DNA of 64,000 nt from Fumia sp045121595 (lineage in GTDB: Bacteria > Bacillota > Clostridia > Oscillospirales > Ruminococcaceae), in the NCBI GenBank assembly GCA_045121595.1, contig JBGVGI010000012.1, positions 62,001-126,000 on the forward strand. The letters are read 5' to 3'. The notes beneath the pieces were generated by a model that saw only the letters and a list, made by a program, of their open reading frames with translations, did no database searches and was not told the DNA's origin. Of this stretch, positions 39,921 to 47,060 are shown piece by piece (the first letter of the stretch is position 1; each line of letters opens with the position of its first letter). A program made the translations under genes and the position numbers.

Positions 39921-41025
39921 ATTTTTCAAATCTCCATTTTTGCTGCATAATTACTGCGGGTGTATCTTCTGTTTTATGTGCATAGTAAACTGTTAAAAGT
40001 GAGCCGTCTTTGAGTTCAACGGTACTGGGATACCCCATATCCCACATAACTCCGTTTAAAGCAACAACGTAATCTTTATCCCAGGTTTTTCCGTTATCGT
40101 AAGAAAACATCACTTTAATACTTTCATCGGGATGTTTTCTGTATGAATACGAGCCGATTAAAACACCTGACGAATGTCTCATAATATGCATCGGTGCACC
40201 GCCGTTATCAGGGAAAAGTCTTTCTCCCTCACACCAGGTTTTACCGCCGTCGTAAGACTTAAACTGCCAGGTCGTGAAAACGTCGGGTTCCATTCTTATA
40301 AACGCTAAGAGTGTTCCGTCGTCCGCATCAAAAAGATAAGGCTCACAGGAATAAAGCTTTCTGCCGTCTTCGTGATAGATATCGGGCAAAGTGCTGATAT
40401 GCTCCATACTGCCGTCTTTTTTGATTTCATAAAGCATAATCTTATTTTCTTCTTCATAATACGGGGGCATTTTAAGACTTGTGCCGAGCCAGAAAATTCT
40501 GCCGTCACGAAGTTCAATCGGGCCGTGAGGAGAGGTAATTGGGCTTATTTTAGTTTCACTGAAGGATTTACCCATATCGTTACTGATTTTATAGGTAGCA
40601 CCGATATATTTACCTTCTTCTTCCTTACTTAGCGTTTTGAGATAGGAATAAAAATAATTCATCAAATCAAGCTCTTTACCTTCTTTTTCCTTTCTCCACG
40701 CGTGGTATCCGTACTGCATTTCAACGGAATTGTTAAAAGAAGTAATGATTAGTCCCTTTTCGCCAAACGGACAAAGACCCACGTCTCTGTCATCAAGCAT
40801 TGTATCTATTGCAATCTGAGGTAAAGTATAAGTTTCACCATCATCGTCGGAAAAAATGACAACGCCTTTACCAAAAGGGTCTGCATGTTCTACCCTGAGC
40901 CCCGATGCGCCAACCATAATTCTGCCGTCCTGAAGCCTTGTAGCAGTAGGCCAGGCAAAATAATTATGTAAGCTTTCGGGATTACTCATAATAACTTTCT
41001 GTTCACCAATAGCTTTAATTTTCAC
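39919..41025 (-). CDS. Sialidase-fold (BNR repeat) protein, paralogue B
   Basis: A 368-residue six-bladed beta-propeller of the sialidase superfamily. Asp-box motifs are seen as SDDDGETY, SNDMGKSF, SYDGGKTW and SYDNGKTW; an arginine in SGLRVEHADPFG and ELRDGRIFWLG segments occupy positions usual for substrate contact. No signal peptide is visible, so it is probably cytoplasmic. It is a clear duplicate of the upstream gene (same MPLG-free start VKIKAIGEQKVI). True sialidase activity is not established; such proteins may act on other glycosides. The start is GTG 41025 after AGAGGTGG. Confidence 0.8.
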   Translation of the reverse strand: MKIKAIGEQKVIMSNPESLHNYFAWPTATRLQDGRIMVGASGLRVEHADPFGKGVVIFSDDDGETYTLPQIAIDTMLDDRDVGLCPFGEKGLIITSFNNSVEMQYGYHAWRKEKEGKELDLMNYFYSYLKTLSKEEEGKYIGATYKISNDMGKSFSETKISPITSPHGPIELRDGRIFWLGTSLKMPPYYEEENKIMLYEIKKDGSMEHISTLPDIYHEDGRKLYSCEPYLFDADDGTLLAFIRMEPDVFTTWQFKSYDGGKTWCEGERLFPDNGGAPMHIMRHSSGVLIGSYSYRKHPDESIKVMFSYDNGKTWDKDYVVALNGVMWDMGYPSTVELKDGSLLTVYYAHKTEDTPAVIMQQKWRFEK

Positions 41026-41039
41026 AATAACCACCTCTG

Positions 41040-42143
41040 TTATTTTTCAAAACTCCATTTTTGCTGTCTTATTACAGCGGGACCGCCCTCTTTTTCCTTT
41101 TCATAGAAAACGGTTAAAAGTGTGCCGTCACTAAGCTCAACGGTAGAAGGATATCCCATATCGGAATCAAATCCGTTTATGCAAACGGTATATCCTGTAT
41201 CCCAGTTTTTGCCGTCATCGTAAGAAAACATAGCCCTGATACTCTCAGGCTTTTCTCTGTATGTATAGACACCGATTAAAACTCCCGACGAATGCCTCAT
41301 AACGTGCATCGGAGCGCCACCCCTGTCAGGCAGAAGTCTTTCAGGTGTATCCCACGTTTTACCCTTATCATAGGACCTTAAAAGAAAGGTTGTAAAAAGG
41401 TCGGACTCGATTCTTATAAACGCTAAAAGCGTACCGTCGTTTGCCTCAAAAAGATAAGGCTCATAACAGTTAAGGCGTCTGCCGTCATCTTCGTGGTGTA
41501 TTTCGGGCAGAGTACTGATATGATGGCAACTACCGTCCTTTTTTATCTCACAAAGCATCACTTTTTCACTGCCGTAATTAAAAATACTATCGTATTCATT
41601 ACCAAGCCAGAAAATTCTGCCGTCTTTGAGTTCCACGGGTCCGTGAGGAGAGGAAACAAGACTTTTATGAAGCTCTCCGAAAGTTTTCCCGCAGTCGTTA
41701 CTTATCTTAAAAAGTGAACCTTTATACTTTTCATCTTCCTCTTCTGTGATAAGATTTATAGCTCCTCTGTAAAACGCTCTTAAATCACGGAATTTCTGAG
41801 GCAGGTCTTCTTTATCTGCGTGATAAACCTTTTGAAGACAAGAAGGTTCGTTAAAAGTAGTAAGTATAAGTCCCTTTTCACCAAAAGTGCAAAGTCCTGC
41901 GTCTCTGTCATCAAGAGGTGTGTCTATTAAAATGGAAGGATACGTGTAACTTTCACCTTCGTCGTCAGAAAACACTGCAACAACCTTTCCGAAAGGGTCA
42001 ACGTGTGCAGTTCTCATTCCCGATGCCGCAACCATAATTCTGCCGTCCTGAAGCTTTGCGACGGTAGGCCACGCGGAGTAGTTATATTTACTGTCTGGAT
42101 TACTGATAATAGTTTTTTTATCCCCAATAGCTTTAATTTTCAT
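41040..42143 (-). CDS. Sialidase-fold (BNR repeat) protein, paralogue A
   Basis: A 367-residue protein, MKIKAIGDKKTIISNPDSK..., alignable with paralogue B over its whole length: shared RLQDGRIMV-type blade, PFGKVVAVFSDDEGESY, FSYDDGKNW and the C-terminal VIRQQKWSFEK. Asp boxes repeat about five times. No export signal. ATG 42143 follows AGGAAGTG; a longer in-frame start lies upstream of the promoter and is rejected. It is co-transcribed with paralogue B, 14 bases apart. Likely an intracellular exo-glycosidase on imported sugars; the substrate is unknown. Confidence 0.8.
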   Translation of the reverse strand: MKIKAIGDKKTIISNPDSKYNYSAWPTVAKLQDGRIMVAASGMRTAHVDPFGKVVAVFSDDEGESYTYPSILIDTPLDDRDAGLCTFGEKGLILTTFNEPSCLQKVYHADKEDLPQKFRDLRAFYRGAINLITEEEDEKYKGSLFKISNDCGKTFGELHKSLVSSPHGPVELKDGRIFWLGNEYDSIFNYGSEKVMLCEIKKDGSCHHISTLPEIHHEDDGRRLNCYEPYLFEANDGTLLAFIRIESDLFTTFLLRSYDKGKTWDTPERLLPDRGGAPMHVMRHSSGVLIGVYTYREKPESIRAMFSYDDGKNWDTGYTVCINGFDSDMGYPSTVELSDGTLLTVFYEKEKEGGPAVIRQQKWSFEK

Positions 42144-42165
42144 AGTATCACTTCCTATCAAGAGT

Positions 42166-42193
42166 AGTATACCATACTTCATAAAAAAATCAA
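42166..42193 (-). promoter_or_regulatory. Promoter of the sialidase-fold pair
   Basis: On the minus strand TTGATT (42193-42188), 16-bp spacer, TATACT (42171-42166) preceded by TGG. Confidence 0.7.
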
Positions 42194-42231
42194 TAAAAAA
42201 AGTGGACATCTTTTTAAAAAAATGTCCACTT
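42194..42231 (-). terminator. Terminator of the adhE-kinase operon
   Basis: AAGTGGACAT / ATGTCCACTT followed on the minus strand by seven T residues, directly before the promoter of the next operon. Confidence 0.9.
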
Positions 42232-42239
42232 AATCTTAA

Positions 42240-42989
42240 TTATTCGTAATCCACAACGTCAACCCAGGAGAGTAAGAATTCTCTTTCGTGAGCGTTGCCT
42301 TTTACAGACTGTGAAGCCGCAACGATGGGCATCCATTTCTGTACGTACTGTTTTGCAGTGTTACTCTTTTTGCAGAAAACGTCGAGGTATTTTTTAGCAA
42401 CGTCTTCTTTTCCGTCAAGGCAGAACAAAAGATAAGTTCTTGCAACGTCGGCAGAAGCATTGCCCTGAGTTGCGTGTGCCCAGTCAATGGTATAAGGTGT
42501 GCCGTCTTTTGTGATAATGATGTTTGAAGGGTTTAAGTCACCGTGGCAAACCTTGTTATGCTTGGGCATACCCTCTAAACGTGTATGAAGCTCGTAACGT
42601 GTTGTAGCGTCAAGAGTGGAAGAACTGATTTTTCTGTTCATCTTGTCTTTGAGCTTTGTTAAGAGCTGAGATTTTTTGGAATGGATTTCAAGCTGTAAAT
42701 CAACCAAAATTTCAACGTATTTGTCGATGTTTTCGGGGTCTTCTTCCATATACTGAGCAAGGGTTTTGCCTTCGATATAGTCCAAAACGATAGCCCATTT
42801 GCCGTCAACCATAGTAACTTCACGGATTTTTGCGATATTAAGACCTGTTTCTTCGATACGAGCCTGATTTAAAGCTTCGTTTAAAACGTCAGCCTTTGAG
42901 TAATCCTCGTTGAAAACCTTAATACATTTGTCACCGTCACGGTAGATAACTTTATTCACACTTGTTGCAATGATATTATCAAGTTTCAT
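42240..42989 (-). CDS. APH/choline-kinase-fold small-molecule kinase
   Basis: A 249-residue protein-kinase-like fold: an N-terminal lobe with Lys in CIKVFNEDYS, hinge IVLDYIEGKTL, catalytic loop HGDLNPSNII and the metal-binding Asp in TIDWAHA. This is the aminoglycoside phosphotransferase/choline-ethanolamine kinase superfamily; the substrate could be choline, ethanolamine, a sugar or a thiamine-type alcohol. It begins 12 bases after the adhE stop with CTCCTT-complementary AAGGAGGAAG, so it is in the adhE operon. Confidence 0.82.
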   Translation of the reverse strand: MKLDNIIATSVNKVIYRDGDKCIKVFNEDYSKADVLNEALNQARIEETGLNIAKIREVTMVDGKWAIVLDYIEGKTLAQYMEEDPENIDKYVEILVDLQLEIHSKKSQLLTKLKDKMNRKISSSTLDATTRYELHTRLEGMPKHNKVCHGDLNPSNIIITKDGTPYTIDWAHATQGNASADVARTYLLFCLDGKEDVAKKYLDVFCKKSNTAKQYVQKWMPIVAASQSVKGNAHEREFLLSWVDVVDYE

Positions 42990-43001
42990 AAATCTTCCTC
43001 C

Positions 43002-45629
43002 TTATGCTTTGGGCATTTTGAGTTCCTTGAAATGCTTTCCGTAGTAAGCATTAAGGTACATCTGCTTAATTTCTTCCATTAAGGGGTAACGGGGGTTAGC
43101 GCCTGTGCACTGGTCGTCAAATGCCTGTTCCGTCATATCGTCAAGACGGTCAAGGAAGTCTTTTTCGTCAATGCCGTAATCCTTTATAGTTTCCTTGATA
43201 CCAACAGTTTTCTTAAGGTCGTTGATAGCCTTGATAAGTCTTTCAAGTTTATCCTTGTCAGTCTTACCGCCAAGACCTAAGTAATCGGCAATCTCAGCAT
43301 AACGACTGAGGGTATGAGGATGGTCATACTGAGAGAAGGTACCCATTTTAGCGGGTGCTTCAGAAGCGTTAAAACGAAGCACTTCTTCAATCATAAGTGC
43401 ATTTGCAACGCCGTGAGGGAGATGGTGGAATGCACCGAGTTTATGTGCCATAGAGTGGCATACGCCTAAGAATGCGTTTGCAAAAGCCATACCTGCCATA
43501 GTTGCTGCATTTGCCATCTTTTCTCTTGCTTCAACGTCAGTCTGACCATTTTCATACGCTCTGGGGAGATATTTGAAAACGTTTTTAAGAGACTGCAAAG
43601 CAAGGCCGTCTGTGTAATCTGTAGCAAGCATAGCCGCATAAGCTTCCACTGCGTGAGTTACGGCATCAATACCGGATGCGGCTGTAAGACCTTTTGGTGC
43701 AGACATATGGAAGTCTGTGTCGATAATAGCCATATTGGGGAGAAGTTCGTAGTCTGCAAGAGGATATTTAACGCCCGTTTTTTCGTCAGTGATAACGGCA
43801 AAGGGTGTTACCTCAGAACCTGTACCTGCAGAGGTGGGAACAGCAATAAAGTATGCTTTCTCACCCATTTTCGGGAAGGTGTATATACGTTTACGGATAT
43901 CAATAAATCTCATTGCCATATCCATAAAGTCAGCATCGGGATGTTCGTAAAGCACCCACATAATTTTTGCAGCGTCCATAGCAGAACCGCCGCCGAGTGC
44001 GATAATTGTATCGGGTTTGAAAGCTGCCATCTGTTTAGCACCGTTTGTAGCATTTTCGAGTGTGGGGTCAGGCTGAACGTCAAAGAACGTTGTATGAGCA
44101 ATACCCATTTCGTCAAGCTTATCAGTGATGGGTTTTGTATAACCGTTTTCATAAAGGAAGGTATCAGTTACGATAAATGCACGTTTTGCACCTCTTACAG
44201 TTTTAAGCTCGTCTAAAGCAACGGGCAGACAGCCTTTTTTGATGTATACCTTCTCAGGTGCTCTGAACCAAAGCATATTTTCCCTTCTTTCAGCTACTGT
44301 TTTAATGTTAAGCAAGTGTTTTACACCAACGTTTTCGGAAACCGAGTTACCGCCCCATGAACCGCAACCCAAAGTAAGAGAAGGTGCGAGTTTGAAGTTA
44401 TAAAGGTCACCGATACCACCCTGAGAAGAGGGAGTGTTAACTAAAATACGGCAGGTTTTCATACGGGAAGCAAATTCACTGAGTTTTTCTTTTTCTGTGA
44501 TTTCGTTAAGATACACGGAAGACGTATGACCATAACCGCCGTCTGCAACGAGCTGTTCTGCTTTTTTAAGAGCATCTTCAAAATCTTTTGCCTTGTACAT
44601 TGCAAGTACGGGAGAAAGCTTTTCGTGAGCAAATTCTTCGGAAAGTTCAACAGATTCAACTTCACCAATAAGGATTTTTGTACCCTCGGGAACTTTAACG
44701 TCTGCAAGTTCTGCAATTTTGTGTGCTTTCTGACCTACGATTTTAGCATTAAGAGCACCGTTTATAATGATAGTCTTACGTACTTTTTCAGTTTCTTCGG
44801 GATTTAAGAAGTAGCAACCTCTTTTTGCAAACTCTTCTTTAACCGCATTGTAAATGCCTTCCATTACAATAACAGACTGTTCGGAAGCACAAATCATACC
44901 GTTATCAAACGTCTTGGAGTGAATGATAGAGTTAACTGCCAGAATAACGTCAGCGGTATCGTCGATAATTGCGGGAGTGTTACCTGCGCCTACACCGAGA
45001 GCAGGTTTACCGGAAGAATAAGCCGCCTTAACCATACCGGGGCCACCCGTAGCAAGGATAATATCCGCTTCCTTCATAACGGTATTTGTCATTTCAAGAG
45101 AAGGAATATCAATCCAGTCGATAATTCCTTCGGGAGCACCTGCGGCTACTGCGGCTTCAAGCACCAATTTTGCAGCTGCGATTGTTGAGTTCTTTGCTCT
45201 GGGGTGAGGAGAAATGATAATAGCATTTCTTGTTTTAAGAGCAAGAAGGCATTTGAAAATTGCAGTTGAAGTGGGGTTTGTAGTGGGGATAACTGCAGCA
45301 ATAACGCCAATAGGCTCCGCAATCTTTTTCGTACCAAATGCTTTATCTTCTTCGATAACGCCACAGGTTTTTGTTTCTTTATATGCATTGTAAATATATT
45401 CGGATGCGTAGTTGTTTTTGATTACCTTATCTTCAACAACACCCATCCCCGTTTCCTCTACTGCCATTTTTGCAAGAGGAATTCTCGCTTTATTTGCAGC
45501 GGATGCAGCTGCTAAAAAAATCTTGTCAACTTGTTCTTGTGTGTAGGTCGCAAAAGTAAGCTGAGCTTTTCTTACTCTCGCGATAGCTTCTTCAAGCTTT
45601 TCTACGCTGTCAATAATTTCGTAATTCAT
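43002..45629 (-). CDS. adhE: Bifunctional acetaldehyde-CoA/alcohol dehydrogenase
   Basis: An 875-residue fusion. The N-terminal aldehyde dehydrogenase domain (1-~440) has the catalytic Cys in NGMICASEQS near 246; the C-terminal iron-dependent alcohol dehydrogenase (~455-875) has GGGSAMDAAK for NADH and His ligands in HSMAHKLGAFHHLPHG. It reduces acetyl-CoA to ethanol and reoxidises two NADH during fermentation, as spirosomes. A Rex-type operator and good promoter lie upstream. The ATG follows AGGAGGAAAACG. Confidence 0.97.
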   Translation of the reverse strand: MNYEIIDSVEKLEEAIARVRKAQLTFATYTQEQVDKIFLAAASAANKARIPLAKMAVEETGMGVVEDKVIKNNYASEYIYNAYKETKTCGVIEEDKAFGTKKIAEPIGVIAAVIPTTNPTSTAIFKCLLALKTRNAIIISPHPRAKNSTIAAAKLVLEAAVAAGAPEGIIDWIDIPSLEMTNTVMKEADIILATGGPGMVKAAYSSGKPALGVGAGNTPAIIDDTADVILAVNSIIHSKTFDNGMICASEQSVIVMEGIYNAVKEEFAKRGCYFLNPEETEKVRKTIIINGALNAKIVGQKAHKIAELADVKVPEGTKILIGEVESVELSEEFAHEKLSPVLAMYKAKDFEDALKKAEQLVADGGYGHTSSVYLNEITEKEKLSEFASRMKTCRILVNTPSSQGGIGDLYNFKLAPSLTLGCGSWGGNSVSENVGVKHLLNIKTVAERRENMLWFRAPEKVYIKKGCLPVALDELKTVRGAKRAFIVTDTFLYENGYTKPITDKLDEMGIAHTTFFDVQPDPTLENATNGAKQMAAFKPDTIIALGGGSAMDAAKIMWVLYEHPDADFMDMAMRFIDIRKRIYTFPKMGEKAYFIAVPTSAGTGSEVTPFAVITDEKTGVKYPLADYELLPNMAIIDTDFHMSAPKGLTAASGIDAVTHAVEAYAAMLATDYTDGLALQSLKNVFKYLPRAYENGQTDVEAREKMANAATMAGMAFANAFLGVCHSMAHKLGAFHHLPHGVANALMIEEVLRFNASEAPAKMGTFSQYDHPHTLSRYAEIADYLGLGGKTDKDKLERLIKAINDLKKTVGIKETIKDYGIDEKDFLDRLDDMTEQAFDDQCTGANPRYPLMEEIKQMYLNAYYGKHFKELKMPKA

Positions 45630-45655
45630 CGTTTTCCTCCTGATGTATTCTGAGA

Positions 45656-45673
45656 TTGTTATTTTTTTAACAA
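45656..45673 (-). promoter_or_regulatory. Rex (redox-sensing repressor) operator
   Basis: TTGTTATTTTTTTAACAA matches the Rex consensus TTGTTAAnnnnTTAACAA in length and all but one position. It lies just downstream of the expected adhE start site (~45682), so Rex at low NADH/NAD+ would block transcription. Confidence 0.8.
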
Positions 45674-45688
45674 ATTACCTTAACTTTA

Positions 45689-45717
45689 ATTCTATCACAT
45701 ATATTTTGCAAAATCAA
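45689..45717 (-). promoter_or_regulatory. adhE promoter
   Basis: On the minus strand TTGATT (45717-45712), 17-bp spacer, extended -10 TGATAGAAT (to 45689). Confidence 0.78.
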
Positions 45718-45735
45718 GAATTTTTTTGAAAGATA

Positions 45736-45764
45736 TTTTCATTTTGTGAGATATGTGGTAAAAT
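45736..45764 (+). promoter_or_regulatory. cinA-copA promoter (extended -10)
   Basis: TTTTCA (45736-45741, weak), 17-bp spacer, TGGTAAAAT (to 45764), 24 bases before the cinA start. Confidence 0.5.
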
Positions 45765-45788
45765 AGATACGAAAGGTGGAATTTTTTT

Positions 45789-47060
45789 ATGAAATCTAAA
45801 AACGCCGAGATACTTTGTATCGGTACCGAGCTTCTTATGGGCGATATTGTAAACACAAACGCCGCTTTTATTGCAAAAAAACTTACTGAACTTGGTATCA
45901 CCATGTATCACCAGACCGTAGTCGGCGATAACCCTGAAAGACTTAAAGATGCCCTCAGTCTTGCTTTTTCACGTGCCGACACGGTAATCACAACAGGGGG
46001 TCTCGGGCCTACTTATGACGACCTTACAAAAGAAACTATTGCAAAGTTTTTTGAAAGAAAACTTGTTATGGATAAAAAATCCCTTGAAAGTATTGTAACC
46101 TATTACAGAAATGCAAAACGTGAAATGCCTGCAAGTAACGTAAAACAAGCTATGATGCCCGAAGGTGCCGTTATCTTTGAAAACCCCAACGGCACTGCCC
46201 CCGGTTGTGCAATTGACGATGGCACTAAGAAAATTATTATGCTCCCCGGCCCACCCCGTGAGATGGAGCCTATGTTTGAAGAAAAGGTAGTTCCCTTTCT
46301 TTTGACGGGTACCGACAGAATTTTAGTTTCACATAATCTTCACTTTTACGGAATCGGCGAATCACTTTTGGAAACAAAGCTTCACGATTTGATGAAAAAC
46401 AGTAAAAATCCAACGATTGCCCCTTATGCAAAAACGGGTGAGGTTACTTTGCGCGTAACGGCACTTGCCTACACGAAAGAGGATGCCGAAGAACTTATCT
46501 CCCCCGTTATTGAAAAAATCAAAGAGACGGTCGGAGAATACGTTTACGGCATTGACGTTGATAATTTACAAACCGCCGTTGTAAGAACCTTGGAGAAAAA
46601 AGGACTTTTACTTGCAACTGCCGAAAGTTGTACGGGTGGTCTTATCTCAAAACGCATTACAGAAGTAAGCGGCGCGTCATCTGTCTTTGAATGTGGTGTT
46701 TGCAGTTACTCAAACCGCATTAAAAACAAAATTTTATCCGTAAAGGAAAATACTTTACAGGAGTTTTCTGCCGTATCTTCCGAAACGGCACTTGAAATGG
46801 CAAAAGGTATAAGAACCCTTGCAAATGCCGATATAGGCGTATCCGTTACGGGTAATGCAGGGCCCAATCCTTCCGAAGGAAAGGAAGTAGGACTTGTATA
46901 TATTGGCGTTGACAGTGACTTAAGAAGCGAAGTTTTCGAGCTTAATATCAAACGCCGTGACAGAGATTTAAGAGAGCTTATCCGCTATCTTGCTTCTTCA
47001 AAAGCGCTACATTTGGTTTTAGAAACTGCAAAACTTTACCCCGATAAGGAGACAGTATGA
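45789..47060 (+). CDS. cinA: CinA (competence/damage-inducible protein, NMN amidohydrolase/ADP-ribose-type pyrophosphatase)
   Basis: A 423-residue two-domain protein: N-terminal MoCF-like domain (ILCIGTELLMGDIVNTNA, TGGLGPTYDDLTKE, LPGPPREMEPMF) and C-terminal PncC nicotinamide-nucleotide deamidase domain (ATAESCTGGLISKRIT, GVSVTGNAGPNPSEGK). Typical length. In many Firmicutes cinA adjoins recA; here it overlaps copA by four bases (ATGA), so the two are translationally coupled. Confidence 0.95.
   Translation: MKSKNAEILCIGTELLMGDIVNTNAAFIAKKLTELGITMYHQTVVGDNPERLKDALSLAFSRADTVITTGGLGPTYDDLTKETIAKFFERKLVMDKKSLESIVTYYRNAKREMPASNVKQAMMPEGAVIFENPNGTAPGCAIDDGTKKIIMLPGPPREMEPMFEEKVVPFLLTGTDRILVSHNLHFYGIGESLLETKLHDLMKNSKNPTIAPYAKTGEVTLRVTALAYTKEDAEELISPVIEKIKETVGEYVYGIDVDNLQTAVVRTLEKKGLLLATAESCTGGLISKRITEVSGASSVFECGVCSYSNRIKNKILSVKENTLQEFSAVSSETALEMAKGIRTLANADIGVSVTGNAGPNPSEGKEVGLVYIGVDSDLRSEVFELNIKRRDRDLRELIRYLASSKALHLVLETAKLYPDKETV

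Noticed and set aside
26298..42143. Sugar-utilisation island joining the GH-D-like gene and the sialidase-fold pair
   Set aside because: About 12 kb of housekeeping operons separate them and no shared promoter or regulator motif was seen.
43653..44216. 187-residue plus-strand frame inside adhE
   Set aside because: Composition (Cys/His/Phe-rich) is that of an antisense reading of a conserved enzyme gene, and no start signals are present.
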